Positions 35,230 through 43,925 of a DNA stretch of 64,000 nt are shown in pieces; position 1 is the first letter of the stretch; each line of letters opens with the position of its first letter. A model generated the notes under the pieces. That model worked only from the letters and a program-made list of their open reading frames with translations. It was not told where the DNA came from and did not search any database. Origin of the DNA: Paenibacillus oenotherae (GTDB lineage: Bacteria; Bacillota; Bacilli; Paenibacillales; Paenibacillaceae); contig NZ_JAHZIJ010000001.1 in the NCBI RefSeq assembly GCF_019443105.1, positions 930,001 through 994,000 of the forward strand. Direction: 5' to 3'. Both the position numbers and the translations under genes were made by a program.

Positions 35230-35900
35230 TGCTGCACCTCCAACCGGTAACCCAATCCCCGTATGGTGCTGATTCGGAAAGCGTGGCGCTCCTCCGGAAA
35301 TCGTTCCCGAAGGCGCTTAATATGCACATCGACCGTTCTTTCGTCGCCCTCGTAATCGTAACCCCAGATCTGCTCGATCAACTGGTCGCGCGTGAACGTC
35401 TTGCCCGGATAACTGGCGAGCTTGAACAGCAGCTCGAACTCCTTGAGCGGCAGTGTAATCTCTGCTTCGCCCGCCCGGCACTCGAACGTATCACGGCGCA
35501 GCGCAACATCTCCGATCTGCACCGATTGCGACGCTATAATTCGATAGCGCTTCAATAAAGCCTTCACCCGTGCGACAAGCACCATAGGGTCGAACGGCTT
35601 CACCAGATAGTCGTCCGTTCCAAGCGCGAAGCCTTTGACGATTTGCGACGTTTCGCCCTTCGCCGTGAGCATGAGCAGAGGCAGATCGGTCTGACTGCGC
35701 AGCTCGCGGCACAGCTCCCACCCGTCCATGCCAGGCATCATAATATCAAGGATAACCAGATCAACCTTCATGCCGGCAAGGAGACGCAGCGCGTCCAGGC
35801 CATCCACCGCCTCCAGTACCTCCAACCCTTCCTGGCGCATGAAATGCCCCACCAATTCACGAATATGCGGGTCGTCATCAACGACTAGAATCCGAGTCAT
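35226..35900 (-). CDS. Response regulator, OmpR/PhoB family
   Basis: This 224-residue protein has a receiver domain with VVDDD, Asp52 in LVILDIMMPG and Lys in YLVKPFDP. The winged-helix domain contains LIEQIWGYDYEGDERTVDVH. The ATG at 35900 is chosen because AGAGG lies 8 bases before it. It is followed by the overlapping kinase gene and preceded, 129 bases away, by the ABC exporter genes in the same direction. It may regulate that exporter, which is inferred from context only. Confidence 0.92.
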   Translation of the reverse strand: MTRILVVDDDPHIRELVGHFMRQEGLEVLEAVDGLDALRLLAGMKVDLVILDIMMPGMDGWELCRELRSQTDLPLLMLTAKGETSQIVKGFALGTDDYLVKPFDPMVLVARVKALLKRYRIIASQSVQIGDVALRRDTFECRAGEAEITLPLKEFELLFKLASYPGKTFTRDQLIEQIWGYDYEGDERTVDVHIKRLRERFPEERHAFRISTIRGLGYRLEVQQ

Positions 35901-36029
35901 TACCGTCACCTCTTTTGCAAGCTTGCCCTAACCATCTCACCCTTGTCAAGAAACCGCGGCCTCTTCGCGGGAACGATGCGTTCCTCCCGGGTTGCGTCAT
36001 TGGCTATATCTTCATCGGGTCCAGTCTAT

Positions 36030-36845
36030 CTAGGTCCGGCGCATATACGCACGCACTGTGAGCGGTGCGAAGATCGCTACAATAACTGCAGCGCCAATGA
36101 GGGAGATGGCAAGATCCTGGCCAAACGTTCCAGCATTGGCAAGATCCCGGACAGCAGTGACAAGATGCGAGATCGGGTTGATGTTCACGAACCATTGCAG
36201 CCAGTCAGGCATCGTATTAACCGGAACGAAAGCGTTAGAGAGAAAGGTCAGCGGGAACAGCACAATCATCGAGATCCCCTGAACACTTGAAACCGTGCGT
36301 GCTATCACGCCGAAAAAGGCGAAGATCCAGCTGATTGCCCAGGAACAAACAATAACAAGCAGCGCGGCGATGGCAACATTGCCCAACCCTCCGTCTGGTT
36401 GATAGCCCATTATATAGCCCATCGTGAAGGTGAGTACCGTCGCAATGGTGTAGCGAATCGTATCTGCCATCAGTGCTCCTGCCAAAGGCGCAATGCGTGC
36501 GATTGGCAGTGACTTGAATCGGTCGAACACGCCCTTGTCCATATCTTCACGCAGCTGGACGCCTGTGGCAATCGAGGTTGTGATCACGGTCTGCACGAGA
36601 ATACCGGGAATGATAACTGGCAAATAATTAGCTACATCTCCTGAGATAGCGCCGCCAAAGATATAAGTAAACATAAGAGTAAAGATAATTGGCTGGAGCG
36701 TAACGTCGAATAATTGCTCCGGTGTGCGCCGAATCTTCAGCAGGCCTCTATAGGCCATGGTCAAGGAGTTGCGCACCGTTTGACCGAAGCTTGTATATTT
36801 TTTCAATTGGCGGCCAGCGCCCGGCTTAATAGATGTACTTTGCAT
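36030..36845 (-). CDS. ABC-2 type exporter permease (DrrB-like)
   Basis: This 271-residue protein has six predicted helices and the ABC-2 layout, with GILVQTVITTSIATGVQLREDMDKGVFDR (read in two parts) before the core and FLSNAFVPVNTMPDWLQWF in the late part. These are signatures of the DrrB/NodJ group that exports drugs or other hydrophobic compounds. Its ribosome site GGGGAGGAAG lies inside the end of the ATPase gene, two bases before this start region, so the two are coupled. The substrate is unknown. Confidence 0.93.
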   Translation of the reverse strand: MQSTSIKPGAGRQLKKYTSFGQTVRNSLTMAYRGLLKIRRTPEQLFDVTLQPIIFTLMFTYIFGGAISGDVANYLPVIIPGILVQTVITTSIATGVQLREDMDKGVFDRFKSLPIARIAPLAGALMADTIRYTIATVLTFTMGYIMGYQPDGGLGNVAIAALLVIVCSWAISWIFAFFGVIARTVSSVQGISMIVLFPLTFLSNAFVPVNTMPDWLQWFVNINPISHLVTAVRDLANAGTFGQDLAISLIGAAVIVAIFAPLTVRAYMRRT

Positions 36846-36847
36846 AC

Positions 36848-37870
36848 TTACTTCCTCCCCATATTCGAATCTGCGGACGCCAGTGACGTATTATCCTTTA
36901 CACCTTGACCCGTGGTGGCCAGAAACACCTCATCGAGAGTCGGCTTCTGCACACTAATCTCGGCCAGATGAACCCCTGCAGCACGGAGAGCGACAAGCAC
37001 ATCAGTGACCTTGTCCGTATTCGCCAGCGGCGCAGTAATTCTGGCGGCTTCCGCTGATATATTCGACTGGGCCGCAAGCACCTGTTCGACGATCTGACGG
37101 GCGCGCTCGATAACTTGCGGATCTTGGACCTTCAACTGCAGCGACGAAGTGCCGACAGATGCTTTTAGCTCATCAACCGTGCCTTCAGCTACCACCCGGC
37201 CATGATCGATCACCGCGATTCGGTCAGCCAGTTGATCCGCCTCATCAAGATATTGCGTTGTTAACAGCACGGTCGAGCCTGTCTTCACCAACCTGCGTAT
37301 CGTATCCCACATCTGGGCGCGCGTGCGCGGATCCAGCCCGGTAGTCGGTTCGTCCAGGAAGATGAGCGGCGGCTGCGCAATGAGGCTTGCCGCCAAATCC
37401 AGCCTGCGGCGCATACCGCCGGAGAATTGCTTCAGCGGACGCCTTGCGGCCTCTGTCAAACCGAATTCCTCCAGCAACTCTGCTGCCTTGCGCCGCGACT
37501 CTGCATGCCCCAGACCGAGCAGCCGGGAGAAAATAACCAGATTCTCAACAGCGCTGAGTGACTCGTCAACCGACGCATACTGCCCTGTCACCCCGATCAA
37601 TTGACGCACGATATGCGGCTCTTTGACCACATCATGCCCAAAGATGCGTGCTGACCCTCCATCCGGCCGCAATAGCGTTGCGAGCATTCGAATTGTAGTC
37701 GTCTTGCCCGCTCCATTCGGACCGAGCACGCCATAGATCGTACCGGCCCGCACCTTCATATCTACACCATCAACCGCAGACTTGCCGCCGAACGTCTTGA
37801 CGAGCCCTTGCGCTTCAACCGCCCATTCGCCACTGTCTGTCCCCGCTATCCTTCTATGTTTATCACTCAT
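36848..37870 (-). CDS. ABC exporter ATP-binding protein (DrrA-like)
   Basis: This 340-residue cytoplasmic ATPase has Walker A GPNGAGKTTT, Q-loop GVTGQYASVDE, signature KQFSGGMRRRLDLA, Walker B PLIFLDEPTTGLDP and the switch His replaced by Gln in LLTTQYLDEADQLADRIAVI. The Gln in place of His is usual in the DrrA group. A C-terminal domain of about 100 residues is also typical and ends with EISVQKPTLDEVFLATTG. GGAGG lies 8 bases before the ATG. It pairs with the downstream permease and may give resistance to an antibiotic or export a metabolite. Confidence 0.94.
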   Translation of the reverse strand: MSDKHRRIAGTDSGEWAVEAQGLVKTFGGKSAVDGVDMKVRAGTIYGVLGPNGAGKTTTIRMLATLLRPDGGSARIFGHDVVKEPHIVRQLIGVTGQYASVDESLSAVENLVIFSRLLGLGHAESRRKAAELLEEFGLTEAARRPLKQFSGGMRRRLDLAASLIAQPPLIFLDEPTTGLDPRTRAQMWDTIRRLVKTGSTVLLTTQYLDEADQLADRIAVIDHGRVVAEGTVDELKASVGTSSLQLKVQDPQVIERARQIVEQVLAAQSNISAEAARITAPLANTDKVTDVLVALRAAGVHLAEISVQKPTLDEVFLATTGQGVKDNTSLASADSNMGRK

Positions 37871-37970
37871 CGCAATTCCTCCATATCAATGTTATATGGG
37901 GATAATAACGTAAGTTTATGAACTGAATATGAATGGAAGGAGCCGGCAATTGAACATCCTATAATGAACG

Positions 37971-38001
37971 AAAAAAGCTGACCCAGGCAACCCGGATCAG
38001 C
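37971..38001 (-). terminator. Terminator of the SRPBCC gene
   Basis: GCTGACCC (37977-37984) pairs with GGATCAGC (37994-38001) with one G-U pair. On the minus strand six T follow. It lies seven bases past the stop codon. Confidence 0.85.
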
Positions 38002-38008
38002 GTCTTCT

Positions 38009-38626
38009 TTATGGAGCCTGCAGCTCCTCATCATTATTGAGTTTATGCAGCATCTCTTCCCAGTGGCGCCTCATTACTTCTCTCATATAGACGTCTTCCA
38101 GCATTTCCTGATGAATAGCGATCGTTGTTTTACCCGTATTCGTTGACAAAAAATAAATTTGGAGCCGGGACGGGTTGTCCCACTCCGGGCGTTTCCAGGT
38201 CATCCGCAGCTTATGGTAGGGCACGACGACTGTAATTTTGCCGGACACGCCTTCCTTGGACTCATATTCATGTCCCGCCTGCAACGTTAAAGAGGGCAAT
38301 TCCCCGATCCATAACGGCAACCCCTTTGACGAAGTAAGGAAATCCCAGACACGCTCCTTAGTCAGGGCCATTGTCTTTCTGACACCAATTTGCACACCGG
38401 CATCTTTGGTTGTTCCAACAGGCACTCGGCCCATCATTTGCTCGTACATGAGGGCGATCCATTCGCTCCACTCCTCTGACACTCCATGCTGCTCGCCGAC
38501 ATAGTGCTTGATTTGCTCATGAGACCATAGCTGATCCACTTCCTGCCCAAGCTTCATGATCCATTCTTCCCATGCTAATCCCGTCGCTTCCTTCACTGCC
38601 TGCTTAAAAATAGTGCCTGCCACCAT
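38009..38626 (-). CDS. SRPBCC-fold protein (AHSA1-like) with an N-terminal helical extension
   Basis: This 205-residue protein has a C-terminal START/AHSA1-like domain of about 140 residues with ALTKERVWDFLTSSKGLPLW, GKITVVVPYHKLRMTWKRPEW and HWEEMLHKLN, the closing helix. The first 70 residues resemble the DUF4287-type helix bundle often found before such domains, with TGLAWEEWI and EQIKHYVGEQHGVSEEW. The family binds hydrophobic ligands, but its roles are mostly unknown. The ATG at 38626 has AGGAGG 5-7 bases upstream. It has its own terminator, so it is probably not part of the exporter operon. Confidence 0.82.
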   Translation of the reverse strand: MVAGTIFKQAVKEATGLAWEEWIMKLGQEVDQLWSHEQIKHYVGEQHGVSEEWSEWIALMYEQMMGRVPVGTTKDAGVQIGVRKTMALTKERVWDFLTSSKGLPLWIGELPSLTLQAGHEYESKEGVSGKITVVVPYHKLRMTWKRPEWDNPSRLQIYFLSTNTGKTTIAIHQEMLEDVYMREVMRRHWEEMLHKLNNDEELQAP

Positions 38627-38863
38627 GCTCTCCTCCTGACGCATCTCTTTGCTTCATTATATAGCACAATCACTGACAAAGAAGGTCAGTGTTTGTGAAA
38701 CAAAGTTTCCTGCATTAATTAACATGCTGGCCCCCTAGCGAGCATCAGCGACTGGCTTCATGCCAGCGGCAAGGGTCTCTGCAAGGGTCGGGCCGTCCGC
38801 CGTCATGCAGTGGAACACCACATGCTGGGCCGGGAGCTAGGCGCGGTGCGAGCTAGGCGCGTT

Positions 38864-39010
38864 GCGCAACATGCTGCGAAACGCCACGCGCTGCGAGCCG
38901 CACGGTGCGCAACATTCAGCGAAACACTACGCGCTGCGAGCCGCACGGTGCGCAACATACTGCGAAACGCCACGCGCTACGGGCCGCGCGGTGCGCAACA
39001 TTCATGCAGA
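38864..39010. repeat. GC-rich 43-bp tandem repeats
   Basis: GCGCAACATGCTGCGAAACG-type units start at 38864, 38907, 38950 and 38993 (the last one partial). They stay open in plus-strand frames and so give spurious reading frames. I see no gene in the whole 38645-39425 gap. Confidence 0.9.
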
Positions 39011-39040
39011 TGTGCAGGTTTATCGCTTGAATGAAGCCGG

Positions 39041-39184
39041 AATCGGACGAATGCCTGCAATAATGCATCAATATGCGGCGGAATGGGCCAATAGAGACCT
39101 ATACGGCGAAAAAGCCTGCACTTGGGACGGTATTTTCATCTTCAGCAGGCCGGAACGAAAGAAAGCCTGCTCTTTCGCAGGCTT
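39041..39184. repeat. Hairpin-family elements
   Basis: A perfect 8-bp hairpin, AAGCCTGC with GCAGGCTT, lies at 39163-39184. It is preceded by GCAGGCCGGAACGAAAGAAA, which is nearly the reverse complement of the unit tandemly repeated at 20527-20765. More decayed modules lie at 39041-39075 and 39112-39140. Confidence 0.75.
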
Positions 39185-39299
39185 GTTCTATATGTTGAAA
39201 GAACGCCCGACTATTGCGTGACCGCCAGCCAACCGTCACTCGCGGCGACTAATGCGTGACAGCAAATCATCACTCGCGCGTCACGATTCTGTGATCGTA

Positions 39300-39460
39300 C
39301 CCGCACCTTATGTGCACTCGCTCGCGCTAAGGATACATGTGGTTGACTGCCAACACGAATCGCTTCACCTTGCTCGCCTTATGTGCACTCGCTCGCGCTA
39401 AGTGTACATGTGGTTGGACTCGCCCCTATATGCACTCGCTCGCGCTAAGGATACATAGCG
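39300..39460. repeat. Three copies of a ~25-bp repeat, the last inside the FAD-enzyme gene
   Basis: TGCACTCGCTCGCGCTAAG occurs at about 39311, 39388 and 39433. Variable flanks GGATACAT or TGTACAT follow. The third copy encodes the last codons of the FAD-dependent enzyme, so its C-terminus is built from this repeat. Confidence 0.85.
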
Positions 39461-40718
39461 CGGCGCTTTTGGCGCTAGCCAGCGAGGCGTTGAGCAGCAT
39501 GCCCTCATCACCCACCCAGTCTCCTGCAACGTAGAGTCCTGCCCGTCCTTTCACGACGGGACCGGGTCTTCCCGAGTACCCGCCTCTTACCGCTGCGACG
39601 ACATCATGCGCTACGAGCATATGCGGCAGAAAGCGACGCTTGATGACATGCTCACGCCATCCCGATTGAATCAGGTCGAGGAACCCTTCCAGCTCGCGTT
39701 CGTCCTGCGATGCGTTCGAGGCATCACCCGGACGCAAATATTTCATGACGTGCACGACGGAGTGATCAGGATGCTCGGTAAATTTCGCAACAGCCGAATG
39801 GTTGGAGAAATACCAGGGATAATCGGCGCCGATTGCAAAAGTCGTTTTGGGCCTTGGCATGTTGTCCATAACCAAATCCAGACATGCCGCCTGAGTAGGA
39901 ACGGTCCTCTCGAACATCGCGGCTTCCTCCGGCTGAAGCGCCGGATTGAGCAGCGCCAACGTTTCTTTCGGTCCGATGGTGGACAAGACATTGTGCGTAT
40001 TCAGCATTGTCCCGTCCTTTAGAGCGACCTTCATTTCCGGCTGGCTCCCTGTGACATCCCGCACAGCGGAGTGGTATCGGATCGTTACCCCCGTAGCGAG
40101 TGCTTGTTTCTGCAATTGATCCACAAGCGTCCCCCAGCCTCCATCCAGGTACAGCACTTGTCCGCGCTGAAGCTGCCCGAGCGCTGCGCCTGCACTAAGA
40201 ATATCAGGAGCGTTGCAGTATGTCGCTGTGCGCACAAGAGCAAGCACGGCATTGCGGACGCGCGGGCTGGGAATATGATTGTCCAAATATTGCTGCAGGC
40301 TGACGCTCTGCAAGGCTCCGGTATCCGCTTTGCGCATCCGGCTGTAAAATCGAAGCAGCTGGATTTTCTCAGACCAGTTGAGAAACGAGCCGAGCAGAAG
40401 CTGAAGCACAGGAAGAGCGACATCTTCGCCCTTTTTGTTCCTGTATACAAGCAGGCTGCTCAGCTTGGGCATCGCACCCTTGGGAGTGACGCCAACCTCC
40501 TCCAGAATTCCGCATGCACTTTTATAAAGGGCATGCGGACCAAGATTAACCCGCGCGCCCGCCATATCCGTAGTTGCAGCTCTGCCGCCGGGCTCGGCCG
40601 ACCTTTCAAGCAGCAGCACCTTCCGTCCCGCCCTCGCTGTATAGATGGAAGCCGTTAATCCCGCAATTCCAGCTCCAATGATAACAACATCCCATTTTGT
40701 TGCATCTCCATTCATCAT
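39426..40718 (-). CDS. Phytoene-desaturase-like FAD-dependent oxidoreductase
   Basis: This 430-residue protein has the dinucleotide-binding signature VVIIGAGIAGLTASIYTARAG at residues of about 10-30, then LLERSAEPGGRAAT. It has the C-terminal FAD motif GLYVAGDWVGDEGMLLNASL. This is the layout of the amine-oxidase/phytoene-desaturase superfamily. The two ATG codons at 40718 and 40715 follow AAGGAAGG. Carotenoid genes are absent nearby, so the substrate is uncertain. The last codons (CILSASECI) come from a repeat that also occurs twice downstream, so the original C-terminus may have been replaced. It is divergent from the germination operon. Confidence 0.87.
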   Translation of the reverse strand: MMNGDATKWDVVIIGAGIAGLTASIYTARAGRKVLLLERSAEPGGRAATTDMAGARVNLGPHALYKSACGILEEVGVTPKGAMPKLSSLLVYRNKKGEDVALPVLQLLLGSFLNWSEKIQLLRFYSRMRKADTGALQSVSLQQYLDNHIPSPRVRNAVLALVRTATYCNAPDILSAGAALGQLQRGQVLYLDGGWGTLVDQLQKQALATGVTIRYHSAVRDVTGSQPEMKVALKDGTMLNTHNVLSTIGPKETLALLNPALQPEEAAMFERTVPTQAACLDLVMDNMPRPKTTFAIGADYPWYFSNHSAVAKFTEHPDHSVVHVMKYLRPGDASNASQDERELEGFLDLIQSGWREHVIKRRFLPHMLVAHDVVAAVRGGYSGRPGPVVKGRAGLYVAGDWVGDEGMLLNASLASAKSAALCILSASECI

Positions 40719-40931
40719 CACACACACCTTCCTTGTCGTCTGGATACTAACAGGACGATTGAAGGAGCGGATTCGTGACAATGATTACAATCGCATCGTA
40801 GCCTGTGACCCGGCAGGGACACGACTGGTTTGTTTGGCCGCACCGGATTCTGGCCTGTATACACGAATTTGATTGGGGAATATTAACATCATATATGTTG
40901 TGCCAATGCCTAAGGAGGAATTGAGATCACT

Positions 40932-42497
40932 GTGCCGGGCAACTGTTCGAATCCACTAGCGCCTATTTCCACTGGCCATGATGCTGCGCAGCAAAATATG
41001 ATATTGGAACGCAAGCCGGTATCAGAATGCCTGGATGATAACGAGAAGCTTATTGGAGAGGTTTTCTCAGGCTGTGGCGATCTCGTCCTCCTTCCTTGGC
41101 ACTATGGTTCTGAGCTGCAACAGAGGGCCTTCTCCGTTTATTTTGACACACTGGTGCAGGAAAAGCAGATGAACTATATGAAAGCCACCTTGCAGGATTT
41201 GGTAGCTCATGAAGTGGGACAAGCTTCGTCGGTTACACCCGACGATGTGATTCGATTCTTCGGCAGCAACGGTGTATCCTTCAAATCGGCGAGCTTGCTG
41301 GCTGACTTTCGTAAGGTTGTCGACCATCTTGTGCGGGGCCATCTTCTTATTTTCTTCGAGGGCTGGGACCGGGCGATCAGCTACGATGCCTCCGGCGTCC
41401 TCCATCGCCAGCTTAGCGAGCCGATTACTGAGCCGGTCGTGCAGGGCCCGCATATAAGCACGATTGAAAATATAAAGGTGAACATCGGATTAATCCGGAA
41501 CTTGCTGAAATCGCCCAGACTTAAATTCGAGAACCGGACAACAGGAGCAGAAAGCAGAAGGAGCATCGCTTTCGGTTATCTGGACGGCGCAGTCGATCCG
41601 GCGACACTCGACGAGTTCAAGCGGCGGATGGCCGATATTGACAAGGAAGAGATCATGGAAACCTCATATCTGGAAGAATGGCTGAGGGAGTCCGCATATA
41701 CGCCGTTCCCGCAGGTGCGCTATACCGAGCGCCCGGATACCGCGGCTGCAGCTCTGCTTGACGGCAAGATTATCGCAATGGTAGAAGGTACGCCAACGAT
41801 CATGATTTGTCCGGGACTCTATGTGGAATTTTTTATGACAAGCGAGGATTATTATAACCAGACGCTCTATTCCTCGTTAATTCGGTTGCTGCGAGTCGGC
41901 GCCTTCTTCATCGCGCTTTTGCTGCCAAGTGTTTATATTGCTCTATCAACGTTCCATTCGGAGCTTCTGCCGACCGTTCTACTGCTGACTATTCTGGATG
42001 CGCGCGAAGGAATCCCGTTTCCGGCATTAGTGGAGGCGCTCATAATGGAGTTTTTCTTTGAGCTGCTTCGAGAAGCCGGTATCCGGTTGCCTCGTCCTAT
42101 CGGTTCCGCCGTCAGCATCGTCGGAGCGCTAGTTATCGGACAAGCCGCTATTCAGGCGAAGATTGCTTCTCCGGTCATGGTCATCGTCGTCGCGCTGACA
42201 GGAATCGCTTCGTTCGCTATACCCCAATACAGCATGGCGATCGCGCTTAGAATATTAAGATTTCCGCTGATGATTCTTGCTGGTACAATGGGGGGTCTCG
42301 GCGTGATGTTCGGACTGATGATGATCTTCTTGCATTTGGTTGCGCTGCGGTCATTAGACCAGCCCTACTTGGCCCCGTTGGCGCCACTTCGAATCCGTCA
42401 ATTGAGAGATGTGTTTGTAGTTATTCCCAGAAAAATTCTTCTCCACCATCCGAGAAATCATCATCTGCACAAATCGAAAGGCAAGACAGAGCCATGA
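40932..42497 (+). CDS. Spore germinant receptor subunit A (GerA/GerKA family)
   Basis: This 521-residue protein has a hydrophilic N-terminal half and about five membrane helices in residues of about 310-480. Family signatures include EGTPTIMICPGLYVEFF, REGIPFPALVEALIMEFFFE and RLPRPIGSAVSIVGALVIGQAA. The A subunit sits in the inner spore membrane and with B and C subunits senses nutrients that trigger germination. The start is GTG, 14 bases after AGGAGG, which is a long gap. The next gene overlaps by four bases. The order A, C, small protein, B matches many Paenibacillus ger operons. Expression should depend on the forespore factor SigG. Confidence 0.93.
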   Translation: MPGNCSNPLAPISTGHDAAQQNMILERKPVSECLDDNEKLIGEVFSGCGDLVLLPWHYGSELQQRAFSVYFDTLVQEKQMNYMKATLQDLVAHEVGQASSVTPDDVIRFFGSNGVSFKSASLLADFRKVVDHLVRGHLLIFFEGWDRAISYDASGVLHRQLSEPITEPVVQGPHISTIENIKVNIGLIRNLLKSPRLKFENRTTGAESRRSIAFGYLDGAVDPATLDEFKRRMADIDKEEIMETSYLEEWLRESAYTPFPQVRYTERPDTAAAALLDGKIIAMVEGTPTIMICPGLYVEFFMTSEDYYNQTLYSSLIRLLRVGAFFIALLLPSVYIALSTFHSELLPTVLLLTILDAREGIPFPALVEALIMEFFFELLREAGIRLPRPIGSAVSIVGALVIGQAAIQAKIASPVMVIVVALTGIASFAIPQYSMAIALRILRFPLMILAGTMGGLGVMFGLMMIFLHLVALRSLDQPYLAPLAPLRIRQLRDVFVVIPRKILLHHPRNHHLHKSKGKTEP

Positions 42498-43657
42498 GAT
42501 GGACGATGCTCATCCTGATCCCGGCGATGCTCTTGTTGAGCGGTTGCTGGGACAAATCAGAGCTCGTGGAATTCGGGTATGTCCAGGCTGTCGCGATTGA
42601 TCTGAGCCCGCAAGGCAAATTCGAGCTGACCACCCAATTTTACAAGTCTGGAGGGGCGCCGGATACGAACGGACAGTCGCAGCAAGCGAGCAAGACGTTG
42701 AATATTCGGACTCGGGGCGGAACGATCTACGAGGCAATAAGGAGTATTCCTAACCAACTCGGCAGAGAGGCCAAATGGGACCATATGCGAGTCATCCTGG
42801 TCGGGGAACGAATGGCGAGGCAGGAGAGCATAGATAAGGTGCTTGATTTTTTCTCAAGGGATCTTGAGCCCCGGGGTACCATCTATTGCATGATTGCCGC
42901 AGGCAAGGCCAGCGCCTACTTGAATGTGAAGCCCTTCGTCGAGAATACGATCGGCCAACAGCTGCGCAAAATGGAGGAAACGGGCGCGCAATATTCGTCG
43001 AGAACTTCCCGGGTGCCGCTGCTGGATCTAATGATTCAGCTCAAGGACGGGGCGCGTGTTGCCACCATCCCATATGTGCATAGGGACAAGGCGTCAGATC
43101 AGGTATCGGTATCCGGAATTGCCTTGCTTAAAGAAGGGAAGTTGATCGGCAGCAGAATTGCTCCTGACCAAACCCCGGCGCTAATCATGCTGCTGAACAA
43201 GTATAAGTCCGGAATTGTGAAACTGCGCTGTCCGGGGACGGAGGATGACAAAGCGGCACAGGAATCGTTCGAGGTTATCACGCTATCGACACGTGTAACG
43301 CCACATATTCGTGAAGACAAGGTGAACGTTCATATCGGGATTGTCATTACGGGATCGGTCGGCGAGCTTCAATGCTCTTCTTTGATGACCAGGGAGGAAG
43401 GAAGCCGCTTTGAACAAAAGGTCCAAAAGCAGGTCGCGCGCAACGTAAATTCCGTACTTGCATTGCTGCAAAAGAAGCAACTCGATGCGTTAGGAATTGG
43501 CAATCAAATTTATCGCAGACACCCGTCTCTGTGGAAGAAGTGGAAGCCGTCATGGGACCGGCGATTTGGGGAAATTGCATTCAAGGTTGATGTCAAGGTC
43601 AATGTGCTGCATACAGGGATGAACCTTGGCAAGCCATTCCAGAAAGAGGTTGAATAA
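42494..43657 (+). CDS. Spore germination lipoprotein, Ger(x)C family
   Basis: This 387-residue protein starts with a signal sequence and lipobox (LLSGC, Cys18), followed by WDKSELVEFGYVQAVAIDL, the strongly conserved start of GerC proteins. The remainder contains the three-domain fold typical of the family and ends with FKVDVKVNVLHTG. It should be lipid-anchored on the outer face of the inner spore membrane, where it supports the A and B subunits. It overlaps the preceding gene by four bases (ATGA), so translation is coupled. Confidence 0.93.
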   Translation: MRWTMLILIPAMLLLSGCWDKSELVEFGYVQAVAIDLSPQGKFELTTQFYKSGGAPDTNGQSQQASKTLNIRTRGGTIYEAIRSIPNQLGREAKWDHMRVILVGERMARQESIDKVLDFFSRDLEPRGTIYCMIAAGKASAYLNVKPFVENTIGQQLRKMEETGAQYSSRTSRVPLLDLMIQLKDGARVATIPYVHRDKASDQVSVSGIALLKEGKLIGSRIAPDQTPALIMLLNKYKSGIVKLRCPGTEDDKAAQESFEVITLSTRVTPHIREDKVNVHIGIVITGSVGELQCSSLMTREEGSRFEQKVQKQVARNVNSVLALLQKKQLDALGIGNQIYRRHPSLWKKWKPSWDRRFGEIAFKVDVKVNVLHTGMNLGKPFQKEVE

Positions 43658-43659
43658 AT

Positions 43660-43908
43660 ATGCTCGCCAAGCTTGCTATCCTGGCACTGGTCTGTGCGGC
43701 AATGTTGAAATTCGATAGCGCGTGCTGGAAGCAGGCTGATCGCAGAGCTCGTATCGTGTACGGCATATTGATGGTGCCTGTTGCGTACCTTGGTTTCTTG
43801 TATGTCGCAAACCTGTATAGTCCGAATCTTGACGAGCTTATTGATCTGGTCTTTCTTGAGCCGGCCAAGCGTCTGGTCGGGATAATCCAAATTTCCTCAT
43901 CATCGTAG
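43660..43908 (+). CDS. Small two-helix membrane protein of the germination operon
   Basis: This 82-residue protein starts two bases after the previous stop, with GAGG upstream. It has one hydrophobic segment at about 1-15 and one at about 33-52. A two-helix membrane protein in ger operons is known as the D subunit type (GerD-like small proteins, unlike the lipoprotein GerD) and may adjust receptor activity. The identity with those is inferred from position and topology, not sequence. Confidence 0.72.
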   Translation: MLAKLAILALVCAAMLKFDSACWKQADRRARIVYGILMVPVAYLGFLYVANLYSPNLDELIDLVFLEPAKRLVGIIQISSSS

Positions 43909-43925
43909 AGCCAACCGGAGGTTAT

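Noticed and set aside
38810-39221. Two plus-strand frames of 74 and 119 codons
   Set aside because: They run through the 43-bp tandem repeats and hairpin elements and show no protein-like sequence.
40782-40931. SigG promoter for the germination operon (CGAATT, 17 bases, CATCATA)
   Set aside because: Expected from biology, but the match to the SigG consensus is too weak to report as a feature.
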